Notes: generated from the sequence alone by a model not told the origin. DNA of 64,000 nt from Oncomelania hupensis (GCA_036898135.1 CM072515.1:22627700-22691699); one strand, 5' to 3'. Positions 34,259-46,459 are shown, counted from the first letter of the stretch. Numbers and translations: made by a program.

Positions 34259-34334
34259 TGACACTGTTTCCTTTTCTTTGACCAACTGCACGCTTTGTTC
34301 CTCAATGTCCATCTTTGCGTTATTCACCTCTATC
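34259..34334 (-). CDS. Coiled-coil gene, exon 11 (3' boundary uncertain)
   Basis: The exon reads IEVNNAKMDIEEQSVQLVKE, then KETVS, from an attgcag acceptor. The best-looking donor (TCA|GTTAAAG) gives phase 0, but exon 12 needs phase 2. Extension by 11 bp to a weak GTTCCT donor at 34248 would restore frame and give the smooth join VSVKELEELKQ. Alternatively an exon between this one and exon 12 has been missed. This is the only broken junction of the model. Confidence 0.7.
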
Positions 34335-34387
34335 CTGCAATCACAAAACCGTCAGCAACTAAGGATTTCTCCTTATTTTGTCATTTC

Positions 34388-34500
34388 ATAGTAATAATAA
34401 TAATATTATTAATAATAATAAATAGTAATAATAATAAAAATAATAATAACAATAAAAAATAGCAATAATACCAATAATAATAATAATAATAATGGTTTTT
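34388..34500. repeat. (AAT)n-rich low-complexity tract
   Basis: Imperfect AAT, AAAT and TAG units precede the RTE-like LINE. Confidence 0.85.
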
Positions 34501-34628
34501 TTTAAGTGCACATATCAGACAAACATATCTCCTTGGGTACTGGCCAACACGCTTGGTCTCCACAAAAACTCCAGACGATGGACATGGCGCAGTCCCAGCG
34601 GGGAGCGTCACAACCAGATAGACTACAT

Positions 34629-35266
34629 CAGGGATCAGTTTACATGCGCGCCCTGCGCCATTGACGCATAAAAATTAAAAATGACCCATCTACAATTCTT
34701 GCCAGGGGCCGAATGGCGCTTCGATTTTTGGTACCAGTGCGCCACCACAATAACAGTGCACAGCCAATAAGAAGTGTTGTACGATTCTTCCAAATCAGAA
34801 TTTGCTATCGTCTGCGCGTATGTTGTGTCCGTGCAAGGAGGATTTTGTGTTTTTCTTTGTGCCGCTTTGAAAATGCCCCCACCCCACCCCCCAAAAAAAA
34901 CAAACACCTAAACTTGAGCAAAGACCTATATATCAAGGTCTTTGACTTGAGGTAGGACAGTCTAGACAGTAGACTGTCGTTTGCTGCTGTTAAACTACAG
35001 TCTACCGCCGCTAATCCTACGCAAGATGATTGTGTGAGCCCCGAGTCAAGTCAAAATACTGATCCCTGTTCTGGTTAGTGTTTTGTTGGTAAACATGCTT
35101 CACAACACATGCACACTCACAATAATCTATTTTGTTTTAATCTCTGTAATAATATCTCTAGGTTATCTTTTACATGTACGTAAATTACTGCTGAAATCAT
35201 GGCCCATTGAAATTTGATCTGAGGGGCCCAATGGCCCATAGCTTTTTTGTGTCGGGCTGAACCCTG
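34629..35266. mobile_element. hAT-like non-autonomous element, 6-bp target duplication CTACAT
   Basis: Ends CAGGGATCAG and (complement) CAGGGTTCAG are flanked by CTACAT at 34623-34628 and 35267-35272. Excision in silico restores the LINE endonuclease frame RRWTWRSPSGERHNQIDYI followed by MVKKHFRSSINIGRTHTFPG. A second inward copy of the terminal motif (actgatccctg) ends at 35068. Confidence 0.92.
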
Positions 35267-37440
35267 CTACATCATGGTCAAGAAACACTTCAGATCAAGC
35301 ATCAACATTGGCAGGACACACACTTTTCCAGGAGCACACATCGGAAGTGACCACGATCTCGTGATGATGTCTTTCCGTCTCCACTTGAAGAGAGTAAATA
35401 CAGCAAAGTGCACTTGACTGAAGTTCGACCTGGCCAAACTGCAAGACCCAGAGGTGGCAGAACTATTTCAGGCCACAAATGGAGGGAAATTTGCACCACT
35501 GCTCATTTCGGGGGCTAGTGAAGTAGATGTCAACACCATGACCACTACCTTCAACTCAGCTGTGACAGATGCCGCCACTGAGATCCTTGGCAAGCACCGA
35601 CCAAAGAAGAAGCCGTGGATCACACCTGAACTTTTGGATCTGTGTAATAAATGAAGAGAGATAAAAAAGAAAAAGAACACCTCACAGGGAGCTGATGTCT
35701 ACCGAAAAATCAACAATGAAATCCGAAATGGCATGCACACAGCAAAGGAAAACTGGATAGAAGATCAATGCCAGGAAATAGAGAACAGTCTGAACAACAG
35801 CAAGAAGGCCTACCAGAAAAGTGTCAAACAGCTTAAAGTCTCTACGATCCAAAACAAGTCTGGCATATGCCTTACAGAAGAACAAGAAGTCTTGGACCGA
35901 TGGACAGAGTACTGCTCTGACCTTTACAACGGTCACCATACACCAAATGGAGACCCATCAGTTCTAGCATGTCCCGAGAACAGAGAAGAAGAAGAAATCC
36001 TCCCAATTCTCCGGGAAGAAGTTGAGGCAGCAGTGCAATCGCTAAAGAAAGGGAAGTCAGAGTGAGTGGACAACATACCCGCGGAACTGCTACAAGCAGG
36101 AGGAAAAGCGATGATTGATGCCCTCACCATTATCTGTAACAAGATCTGGCAGAGTGGGGAGTGGCCTATACCATGGACCCAGTCGCTTGTCATCACTCTT
36201 CCCAAAAAAGGTAACCTTCAGGAGTGTGAAAATTACCGCACCATCAGCCATCCCAGCAAGGTCCTCCTGAAAATAATACTCAACAGGTTGAAACCCCAAG
36301 CTGAACAAATCATAGCTGAAGAACAAGCAGGATTCAGGTCAGGGCGAAGTACCACTGAACAGATTTTCAACCTCAGAATAATCTGTGAGAAATACCTACA
36401 GCACCAACAACATCTATATCATGTGTTCATAGACTTCAAGAAGGCGTTTGACCGAGTCTGGCATGCAGCTCGATCTATGGGCAACAATGAAAGTGTACAA
36501 CATCAGCCCTAAAATTATTGAAGTCATCAAAAGCCTGTATGACAAGGCTACCAGTGCAATCCTCCACAACAGCGCCATCGGAAATTGGTTCAGAACAACA
36601 ATCGGTGTGCGTCAAGGATGCTTACTCTCTCCAACACTCTTCAACATCTTCCTAGAGCGCATCATGTCAGATGCTCTTGCAGATCATGAAGGCACAGTCA
36701 GCATAGGGGGCTAGAGCAATCTCCAATCTTCGTTTTCCGGATGACATTTGATGGATTGGCTGGAGAGGAACAAGAACTTGAACAGCTGGTACAGAGGCTT
36801 GACACCACCTCCATAGCTTATGGAATGGAAATAAGTGCAGAGAAGACCAAAATGATGACCAACAACACCAATGGCATCAACACAGACATCAAAGTCCAAG
36901 GCCAATCCCTCAACACAGTGCATAGCTTCAAATATTTAGGAGCCATTGTATCAGACAATGGGTCCTGACAGGAAGTCCTCTCCAGGATCACACAAACAAC
37001 TGCTGCCCTGACAAGGTTGAAGCCCATTTGGAAAGACAGGACGTCCCATCAGTCTACATTCCAAAGTAAGACTGCTGCGCTCCCTTGTCATCTCCATCTT
37101 CCTATATGCTTGCGAAGCATGGACCCTCACAGCTGATCTCCAACGAAGAATACAAAGCATGGAGATGAGGTGCTACAGAAGACTTCTGGGCATTTCCTAT
37201 ACCCAACACATCACCAACGAAAAAGTCCAGCAGACCATCACACAAGCCATTGGACAACACGATGACCTGCTCACAGTGGTGAAGAAACGGAAACTCCGAT
37301 GGTATGGCCACGCCACCAGATCATCAGGCCTTGCAATGACTATTCTGCAAGGCACAGTGCAAGGAGGTAGAAGAAGAGGGAGACCGAAAAAGAGGTGGGA
37401 GGACAACATTCGAGAATAAACTGGTTTGACACTGAGCGAA
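35267..37440 (+). pseudogene. Endonuclease C-terminus and reverse transcriptase of RTE-like LINE, inactive
   Basis: Recognisable blocks in order are AHIGSDHDLVMM (endonuclease end), LPKKGNLQECENYRTISHPS, EEQAGFRSGRSTTEQIFNLR, VFIDFKKAFDRVWHAA, GVRQGCLLSPTLFNIFLERI, the catalytic region changed to RFPDD with a frameshift (about 36730), AYGMEISAEKTKMMTNNTNG, and KLRWYGHATRSSGLAMTILQ. Stops occur at 35419, 35652 and 36063 among others. The catalytic Ala-to-Pro change and frameshifts make it dead. Confidence 0.9.
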
Positions 37441-38021
37441 GCCATCAGGGCTGCTGAGGACAAAGAAAGATGGAGTATGCTGGTTAAACGATCATCTGTG
37501 GTGCCCCTATGACCTCCGGGTTACGGGACAGGATAGGATAGGATAGGATATCTCCTTGAAGTGCATACAACATCAAGACAGACAACTGCACACAAAAAAC
37601 ACACAAACACACCAAAATCAACTATAATTAAATAATAATAATAATATAGGAGATAAAACGGGGCACTATACTGTACACTCACAAATGCTTTTTTGTTCCT
37701 GCAATAATAACTACGAACCAGGAGACGATGTAGAGCTAGAGGTGTGAAGAACTACATACCTTTCCTGCAGGTGGCAAGACTACATGTATGAATTCTGCGA
37801 TCCCAAAATAACACCGGACACATATAGTGTATACACACCCCACCCACACATCCTCCATACAATATGATCTCAAATAGTGAGCAAGAAGCTTAGAGAGTGG
37901 CTGACAATCTCAGACACAATCCACCTAGCTCAATAAAAGCAACAGCTAGGTATGCACCTATCATTCTGATCTCTGCTACAGGGAGTTTTCTTTGTTTAAC
38001 ATATATGAGTAAGTTGCTTAC

Positions 38022-38132
38022 TTGTGATATTTCCTAGCTTTTTTCATACGGTCCACTAGTTTCATGTTTTCGTCATGTATATCTGCCACCTCCTGTACCT
38101 TGTCCTGCAACTCTTGCTTCTTTCTCACCAAT
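38022..38132 (-). CDS. Coiled-coil gene, exon 10
   Basis: The 111-bp exon reads LVRKKQELQDKVQEVADIHD, then ENMKLVDRMKKARKYH, ending in phase 2 before GTAAGC. The heptad character is clear. The phase agrees with both neighbouring exons. Confidence 0.85.
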
Positions 38133-39320
38133 CTGGAAACAAAGAAAGACCAAAAACTAAATGCTTGCTATTTTAGTTTTTGCCAAACATTTACAAAGCT
38201 CAAAGCACACCACAGTCAGCAATGATAACAGCCCGTGTTTACAAAATTTCATTAGTGGAGATAAAAGGTTTACGAAAAGTACATATAGTCCTAATATGGG
38301 TATATACATTCAGCAATGATAACAATTAGGGTTCACGAAATGTCACTGGTGGAGGTAAAAAGGTTTACGAAAATTACTTAGTACACTGTTACATAACTCT
38401 TTCCATACTTTGCTACCCTATAGTGTAGTGCTAGCGCACAAAGCTTTTATACTGACATACGCATATGTTTACCTCTACTTTTGGAAGTCGCAGCGTGTAG
38501 ACTCAACATAGTAGTAAGGTGGAAAAACCTCTTATATTTTCAATTTAGAGTACGCTTGCAATGTTCGTCTGTGAGCTGGCATTAACTACTGTTGTTTCAA
38601 AGAGAGTGGGCTTCTAACATGGAAGGGGAAACTAAAAGTGTTACTAACAGACAGATTGGTGAAGAAGAAAGTGGTGAAGATGTAATTTTAGCACTGTAGG
38701 TGCACACTACAAGTAGAGGGAGGTAACACTGTTTTCCACAACAATCAGGGAAAGGACTATTAATGATTTGTTGCCTCCCTTACAACATTTGTAGCTTTTT
38801 CTGTGGGAATCGCATGTGCAAATTTGAGAGGGGAGTGGAGGTAGGAAGGGGAGGAGATTTTTTGTAATAAATCGGTAAATAGCAAAGATAATTCGATCAA
38901 TCTTTGCTATTGGTAAGTCCATTCTATAGAAAAGGGACAATAAGGTAAATAATATAAAAAATTTTAAAAATAACAATTTCTTTATGGACCTACACTTTGA
39001 AGTCTCTACTATAGTTCTTGTTTTTAAAACTTTTTTTTTTTAGCAACTCATCAAATCGGCCAGTATAGAACGAAAAAAAAAAACGAAAATATATAGTAGA
39101 ACGAAAAAAAAGGGGATGCAACCTGTGCCAGTATAGAATGAGTTAAAGTGTATGACTGTGGATGAGTCTAATTATGCAAATTATTACCGTGAAAGCTTTC
39201 TCATACGTGCACAAAACCCAATAATAGTGATGCAATTATAAACAAAGAAGTGAACAGAAAAGGCTGTTTATGTTTACAAATTAATTTTCCACCAACATAG
39301 TAATTGAAGTTTGGAACAAA
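38133..39320. other. Intron sequence with a local tandem duplication
   Basis: About 75 bp at 38215-38290 (cagcaatgataaca ... aggtttacgaaaa) recurs at 38313-38385 with divergence. Nothing else was recognised. Confidence 0.5.
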
Positions 39321-39322
39321 CT

Positions 39323-40365
39323 AGAAGGGCAAAGCCCATCAATATGACTCAAATGCTCCTTGTGGAACTTGCAATATTTAACATGAAAATAACTGTCCAT
39401 TAAAAAAATTAAAAAGTGACAATAAAATGGAAAGTAATACCAACTTTGACCTTTCTATGCTCTTAACATTGAGATGACCTTGACTTCCGGCTCCAAATAC
39501 TCTCACGTAAAATCAAATAAACTATAACAAAAGTTGTATTATGCACACACAAAAACAGTAACTTGGGATGACCTTGACCTTCAGTGACCTTAGCCTTCAT
39601 TTGACCTCTCATGCTCATGTCTGATCAAATAACCCAATGTTGTTGCACACTATGGGTTAAATAGAGCCATTCCACTGAACAATTACCTATTTTTGTAGGT
39701 TTTTGTAAGGCCTAAAATGACCTTGACCTTCAAGATCAATGTAAAACCGGAACATAAATCAAAAGATCAATCTATCATCTCTAAATACAACAAGTTTGAA
39801 CTTTATATCTCTCATAGTTTAGGGTCAATATGTCACTTCAAAGATACTAACCGACTTTGGACAGCTCTAGCTTGAACTTGACCTTGGAGCGAGGTTGACC
39901 AAATATGCACAAGATGTGTGTCTCATTGATATTTATCTACAAAGAATCGCAAATTCAATATTAATAAATTTTTTTAAAGTTAAATTTTGTGAAAAATTGT
40001 TATATTTTGACTAACCTTTGTTGATCCCGTGACCTTGACCTTGAAATGAAGTTATTCGTTCACTGATCATTTATGAGGTCTCATGGATTTATCATCATAC
40101 CAAGTTTGATTGTGATAATTGAAATAGATTCTAAGTACTTAGCCACTTTAAAGTTTTTGATATTAATCCACTTGCAAGTTTTACACGTCCAGACAGTGGA
40201 CAGCAGAAAGACAGACCGAGGGACACCTTTTTTTTTTTTTTTTTTTTTTTAACATGTCATCTTTGGACTATTTAGTACTCATCTTGCACAGATTTGAAAA
40301 AAATCTTGAAATTTTTTTGGGGTGGGTGAATACATATACTCACATTGCAATGCATGCGAGTGAAA
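39323..40365. repeat. TGACCTTGA dispersed repeat, long copy
   Basis: It starts actagaagggcaaagccc and ends with tgcaatgcatgcgagtgaaa. It holds at least six TGACCTTGA-type units and a 22-base T run near 40228. Confidence 0.8.
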
Positions 40366-40455
40366 AAAGTAGCATCCTATATAAAAATAACTAATAGTCT
40401 CTTCATACCATCATCTTCTCAAGAATGCTGTATTTTGATTTAATTATCAACTTAC

Positions 40456-40519
40456 TCTTTCTTAAGTTCTATTATTCTCCATCTGGCAGCTTCAGTGGCC
40501 TCCTTTTTTTTAATCCAAT
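40456..40519 (-). CDS. Coiled-coil gene, exon 9
   Basis: The 64-bp exon completes a split Asp codon and reads DWIKKKEATEAARWRIIELK, then K, ending in phase 2 before GTAAGT. The acceptor is tttccag. Confidence 0.8.
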
Positions 40520-41019
40520 CTGGAAAAATACAAGCACCCATGCATACAAAGAAATCAATTTAACAGATTGATATTCACATAAAAATTTGACTGCATACAT
40601 CAGTTACTGGACTCTGCCGTTGCCAAAGTGATTTCACTTGTGAATTCATTGGGATAAAGCGTGTAATCTACTGATTGTATCATGCTGATTGATTTACATC
40701 AAAATTAAGCTCTGATGTCAGATTTTTTTTAAAAGTCATTGCAACACTGAACCATAAAGCAGACTATGTCTGCAGCGAGTGGATTTAGAAAAAAAAGTTG
40801 TTTTGCCTTGAGAATTTGGTATTTCTTTGCCAGAAAATCGTTAGTCAGCAGCCATCTGCATATGTGTTCACCCATTTGTTGTGTCAAATCATGTGAGTAG
40901 GCAACAAGGTAAAAATTAAAAAAACAAGTGAAATCAGAGGGTCCGTGGATTGTAACACCAACACAGATTAAAAATAAAGTGCAACATAATTTATCATGTA
41001 TCAATTCCATTCAAACAAA

Positions 41020-41690
41020 CTTTATTATTATTATTATAAATATTTCTGCGCCTAATCTAAACTTAGCTCTGGGCGCTTACATGAGTACAGAACAACTTTA
41101 GAAAATAAAATGAGGAAAACTAATTAAATCATGGTGGAGAACAACTGAATCAAGAAATCTCTGAAATCCGGCCGGGGCCCAGGGGCCGCCTTAGGCCCCG
41201 GTGGGGTCCACGGGCCAAGCCCCGGAAGGGGGTCCATGGGGCGAAGCCCCCTGGAAGAAAATGAATTTATGCAATTTTGAAAGTAATTTAGGGCCTCTCC
41301 TGAAAGCAAAAAGCACAAAGTAAACATGAATAGAAACACCCCCCCCCCCCTAACCCCCCCCCCAAAAAAAAAAAAAAAGTTTTAAGCACATGCTTTTCAA
41401 AAAAGACGAAAATTAAAACTCTCGGAACTCAATATTTTTTTATCGGAAATGCAAATGCCTTCCGCGGAAATCCGCGGATCCGAGGACAATTCTCCACCCT
41501 GTTAAATATTAACAGTAACCTAATAATAATATATAAAAACTAGTGACTCTAACACACACACACATACGCACGCACATTCATGCGTGTAATATGACTTTGT
41601 AGATCTGTTTCATCGATTTCAATCAGTGGAAGGAAAATAATACGTTTTAAGAGAGGATTTAAAGGACTGAAGATGAATTTCTAAGAGAAA
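41020..41690 (-). mobile_element. LINE 3' end, interrupted
   Basis: With 41130-41501 removed, the complement matches the LINE 3' end at 61450-61720 (agaaattcatcttcag, aaacagatctacaaagtca, gttactgttaata, gtactcatgtaagc, agagctaagt). The tail is the TTA run at 41022-41036. It is non-coding 3' UTR. Confidence 0.8.
41130..41501. mobile_element. hAT-like element family CAGGGTGGAGAA, short copy, duplication TTAAAT
   Basis: TTAAAT flanks the copy at 41124-41129 and 41502-41507. The left end has one change (CATGGTGGAGAA). It is an internal deletion of the 1.1-kb copies at 55789 and 61771. The related LINE end near 61600 shows the empty site. Confidence 0.9.
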
Positions 41691-42576
41691 TTTTTTGTAT
41701 ATGTACAGCCATTTGTGTCACATTTAAGTAGACAAAAGCATGCAAAATAAACCACAGTTCTTAAAAATAAAATAAACAACAACAACCACAACTAACATTT
41801 ACATCAACAAATTTTAATTTTAGAGATTTATTCATTTTTCTTACCAACACACTCCTTACACACCATCACACATGTATGCCATAATAAAAACTTTGTTATT
41901 AATGCAGCCATTAAAATGTGATGTCAGCTCAGGAATACATTAATTATTTGTTATTAATACAGCCATTAAAATATGATGTCAGGAATCCAGTAATTATTGC
42001 ATAACAAAGTATTAAAATGATGTAAGGTACTAAAATCATTGTTATCAGAATAGATGCTATATATTTTATAGTAAGCCTCTTGCAGAAAATGAGCCTTGGG
42101 ACGCAATCAAGATCAAGACCATATTCAGTGTATTGTACGTTATCTTGATCAACAGGCACAATGTCATCATCATCAGAGTTTAGGCAGCATGAGATATGAC
42201 TTTCATCATACTGTGTGCGAAGGAAGTTATCATCCTCAAAATAAGTTTAATATAAGGACCTTTTCAATTGACATTCTTTGAAGACATATATAGGTCCTAC
42301 ATGTAAAGTGTTAATAATTCACAATTCGGACCATATTTTATAGTGAGACACCCTGAAGTGCTATAAGAGCACAGGATATTTGATGCTGGCATACGTTACC
42401 AAAGTCAGCAGACTATAGCAGTAGCAAGGGTTTGGTTTTGGATGTGCTGTGAAGCCTTAGAAAAACGTCACTTCCAGGGTCCTAACAGTAAAGATAAGCT
42501 GATTTTAGTTTACGTCAAAGCGAAGATTCAAAGTCCTTGACCATTTAGTAAACCAATTTCTTGTTTTAGCACTCCA

Positions 42577-43725
42577 CAGAGGTGCCTACCCCCCAGTCTG
42601 ACCCTTTGTGTACTGGCTGCATGAAAAATGTGTATTATGTGTAATGTCAGATTTCGCGCAACTCGCAACATTTGATAAAAGAATTATTGTCATGAAAACT
42701 GCCACATTCACAAAACATTAATTCATACTAATTCCAACTCACCATTTTAATCCTCACGAAATAAAATAATATAAAACGCAACTAGTTATGGTCACGAATG
42801 CACACTAATATATTATTTTTTGTGTTGTATTTTACTCCATAACCACCAAAAAGATCTTCCTATTGTTGAACAATTAATATGAATTATGAATATATAAATG
42901 CATCATTATTTTCGTATATTCTGCTGAAACTGGCAAAACTTTTTGTTTTCTGAGCATACTACACGTAGAGTGTTCTGCATTTTGTTGTGTAAATACAGTT
43001 CCTTTTTATGCACTTTATATTAATTTTAGACACCTGAGCCACTTTTGGGGAAAACGCGTTTTATTTTTATGCGAGGGTTACCCAATTTGAACAGCTAAAT
43101 GAGTGCCTTAAATGCCTTAATATTAAACGATTTTAACAATTTTTTTTTTTTTAAATCTTCTAAAGGTTTGTATTATATAATAAAAACAAAATAAAACATC
43201 CTGAACCAAACTACAATTTTTGTTCATAATACCTAACCTAAGTGTCGCTGAATGTCGTTATGCACCGCTGTGAGCAATCCTGAACTCTTTGTTGCACGTG
43301 TTGCAGTGAGCATAATGAACTCCTTTCGAAGATTCGATTATTCCTCGAAAACGTTCACGGTATTCGCAAAAGAAATGTCGCACTTTTTGCTTACTTGCAA
43401 CCTTACCCCGCTTTTCTTCAGACTCGCTCTCAACGTCACTCTCAGTAAACACTTTTGCGACGCCATGTTTAGCAGCATGTTTGGCAGATACAAAGTCTCG
43501 CACTACCTCTCACGCATGAGATTTCACTTTTGCGCATGTGCTCTAGGGTCAGCAAGTAAAGGAAATAACAGATCGGAACATATATAAAATCAGTGCGAAA
43601 AAAAAAAAAAAAAAAATTTGGGGTGCACCACGAAAATGCGTATTTTTAAGGAATTGCTCGTATTGCCGTCTTTTATGTTGAACATTTGTAAAAATACACG
43701 CTAGCACGTGCGGTAGGCACCTCTG
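42577..43725 (-). mobile_element. hAT-like element with BED-finger ORF, 6-bp target duplication ACTCCA
   Basis: Ends CAGAGGTGCCTACC are perfect over 14 bp and flanked by ACTCCA at 42571-42576 and 43726-43731. The minus strand encodes a BED-type finger start (43258-43503). No catalytic domain remains. Confidence 0.92.
43258..43503 (-). pseudogene. BED-finger N-terminal fragment of hAT-like transposase
   Basis: MRDFVSAKHAAKHGVAKVFT, then an acidic ESDVESESEEK stretch, KVRHFFCEYRERFRGIIESS and HYAHCNTCNKEFRIAHSGA. The CxxC followed by a His-containing region fits a BED zinc finger; a stop falls just before the expected second half (reading RHSATLR after the stop). Confidence 0.6.
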
Positions 43726-43834
43726 ACTCCATCATAAACAGGCAAAGAAAAGGGGAACAAACAAAATAACAACAACAAAAATAAAACAGGCTCAAAACAA
43801 AATGCACAGTATTGCCATCACTCATCTGACTCAC

Positions 43835-43907
43835 CTTCCTTTAAAAATGTATGTTTTTCTTTGAGCTTCACACTTTCATTTTGCTCATTATTGAGAAGAT
43901 ATTCTAC
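43835..43907 (-). CDS. Coiled-coil gene, exon 8
   Basis: The exon reads VEYLLNNEQNESVKLKEKHT, then FLKE, from a ctccag acceptor to a GTGAGT donor, and ends in phase 1. A BED-finger-encoding hAT-like element ends only 110 bp downstream in the intron. Confidence 0.8.
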
Positions 43908-43995
43908 CTGGAGAGGGGTTGGAGAGGGGAGGGGAGGGGGGAAAAGAAAACATAAAACTCATTACATCAATGAATAGCAGAAGGAGAAACAAGAT

Positions 43996-44545
43996 AATAA
44001 TAATAATAATAATAATAATGAATGGTACTTCTATCGCGCAAATCTCACATTGTGACTCATTGCGCACCCACTCGCATTCATCCATTGTACATCCTGTCAT
44101 TACAACACATATGGCATAATATTACAATGAAATAAAAACAATAATAATAATAATTATTTGAATGCAAGCTTGAACAAATACGTTTTCAGTTGCGATTTGA
44201 ATGTTGCCAAGTCAGGTACGCCTCTCATGTTTGCCGGCAGCGAATTCCAGAGAGTAGGCGCAGCAAAAGAAAATGCACGTTCTCCGAAAGTTTTCATATT
44301 TCGGAGTGGCGCTGTCAAAAGACGTTCAGACGAAGAACGTAGTGCCCGAGTTGGTTTATAGGCTACAAGTGCATTGGCTAGGTAGGATGGGAGTGTGCCT
44401 TTAAAGAACCGAAAAGCCAAAACGCAGACCTTGAATTGAATGCGAAACTTCACCGGCAGCCAGTGAAGCTTGCATAGTAAGGGAGTGGTGTGATCCCTTT
44501 TATTCCGTTTCAAAATAAAACGCGCTGCAAGATGGCAAGCCATTC
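43996..44545 (-). pseudogene. LINE reverse-transcriptase C-terminus, 5' truncated
   Basis: The minus-strand ORF (44154-44543) contains RNKRDHTTPLLCKLHWLPVK, FRIQFKVCVLAFRFFKGTLP, RALRSSSERLLTAPLRNMKT and FSFAAPTLWNSLPANMRGVP, the usual C-terminal region of jockey-superfamily LINEs. A TTA-repeat tail follows at 43996-44020. The upstream part is missing. Confidence 0.85.
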
Positions 44546-44928
44546 AAATGTATTTCCCGACATTCACACCCATAGAAGAAAAAATAAGCATTTTCAAAAG
44601 TGTTAATTTTTTTGATGGTTTTGTGACACAGCTTAATCTTAATGAAGCAAAAGGGAAATGTGGAATTATTGGCCCCTATCTGTCACATCTGCAAGCAAAA
44701 ATGTATCAAAATCGGATCGCCCAATTTTGAGATAACAGTGCAAAACGTGTTTAGAAAATGGTGAAGCGCTATGACTGTTTTTGGGAAAGTACCAACACCG
44801 ATGATCCCTAATATAGTTGGTGCTGCAGTATATGGTATACCATAATAAATAGCAATGTTGCATGTGCAAAATGCATGTGCGACATGTACATGTAGGATAG
44901 CAAATATAATGACCTCTAAAAGAGTTCA
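44545..44928. repeat. Dispersed repeat family (atggcaagc...gagcaaaacgtgttta), part 1
   Basis: Shared with 45869-46459, 47760-48233 and 49485-50165, and in part with 3830-3960. Common text includes atttcccgaca, gataacagtgcaaaacgtgtttag and aatgtttctataaagtttgg. It is non-coding. Confidence 0.6.
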
Positions 44929-45532
44929 CAGTGATCAGGATGGACGTCGGTTTTCGGCATTTTACCCATAGAATTTTGAAATGACCTATTGACTTGACAG
45001 TGAGTCGGTCATACGACCTATTGATTTTCCAGGCAGTCAGTCAAGCCTATGACCATTTTCAAAAGGATACATCTTCCTCGCTGACCTCAATTTATGCAGA
45101 TCTTTTTTTTTTCTGAGCGAAGTTTTGATTCAAAACAATGAATAGAAAACGGAAATGGGTTTACCTAACGAACTGTCTTTTAAAACAATAACTTGCCGAA
45201 GTGAAACGAAATAAGTAGCCATACAGTCTCTGCTTGCTTTTGACACAACGCAAAGTGTACACGAATGTGTGATTGGCCGAGACTACTTTCAGTTTAGTTC
45301 CGATCCCAAATTTTAGTAGGCGATGATGTCATTATATCACTTGCCGTCTGCAGAGTCGCGATTCGTGATATTTTAAAATGCCTCCCAAAAATTGCCCAAA
45401 GATGATAAAAGGCCTAACTGTTATTTAGCGTTTCGCGTGGTGAGAACCTAGAAAATGCCAGCGCATCGCGGGAACAAGAAGTTCCTGCTCAGGCCGAAAT
45501 GCATGTAGTGCTGAGAGAGAGAGAGAGAGTGA

Positions 45533-45608
<76 letters not shown>

Positions 45609-45868
45609 GGGGGGAGAGAGATAAACATAATCTCAGTTCAACAAATAAAAACCGTTAATTGTCTTTGTTCGTGTTCAGTGAATGAAAGTTTTTTTCCATG
45701 GCGTTAATATAACAGCTTTTTTTTTTTTTTTTAAGTATTGATTTTAAAAAGGACTTATTGATTTTCTGATAATTCAGTTTTTTGACCTATTGATTTTGAA
45801 AATGACCTATTGATTTTCTGATCAATCAGTCATTTACCTATTGACTCCTCAAACCAACCTGATCACTG
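44929..45868. mobile_element. hAT-like non-autonomous element, 6-bp target duplication AGTTCA
   Basis: Ends CAGTGATCAGGWTGG (15 bp) are flanked by AGTTCA at 44923-44928 and 45869-45874. Both subterminal regions repeat GACCTATTGATTTTC-type units (at least five). A long GA run (45511-45601) lies inside. The related repeat near 47975 shows the unoccupied site. Confidence 0.9.
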
Positions 45869-46459
45869 AGTTCATCATAGACTTGGATTTACAAAATAGA
45901 AAAGCAACAATTAACAGATCATTCACTTTCTCCAAAATTCTTCAATGCAGTTTTTGTTTTTCTTACAAATGCTTACCAGCAGTTAAGTATCCGCAAAGTA
46001 CAAATCATGAATTTTGGTCAAGTTATTCTGAAGATGGCAAAAAGTGTATTTTGAACAACAAAGTGAAATTCGGAGTAAAGGACCGACCAATTGAGTGACC
46101 ATGGACATCTACTGATGGATGACCCATGATTTGAAGTACCTGTTTAATAAAACTCGACAAAATCCCTTTAGCCGTTTTTTAGATATTGAGCAAAACGTGT
46201 TTAGCAACACAATGACTCTAGTGACCTTGACCTTTGCGGTAGAGCAAAATTAAAATGGTGCAGGAGTCAAGCCACTAACCTAGGTAATGTTTCTATAAAG
46301 TTTGGTCAAAACCATGCAGTGGTTCTTGAGATATTCCAACAAGCCGACAGTTTGGCTCATTCCAATTCCCCGCTATTTCAAAATATTTCCAAATCAGTCT
46401 GGAAATACACAAAATACAGGAAATCAGCTGAACAGTCTCAACCATTTACTGAGGGTGGT

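Larger units (their letters stand above)
34536..37547 (+). mobile_element. RTE-like LINE, 5' truncated, 11-bp target duplication, GGATA tail
   Basis: ATATCTCCTTG flanks the insertion (34525-34535 and 37548-37558). It begins inside the endonuclease, is cut by a hAT-like element (34629-35266), and ends in a GGATA repeat tail. The reverse transcriptase order and the same tail are shared with the copies at 52.5-54.9 kb, so the family has been active repeatedly here. Confidence 0.92.

Noticed and set aside
45425..45628. Ser/Leu-repeat ORF
   Set aside because: Translation of a GA microsatellite inside a hAT-like element.
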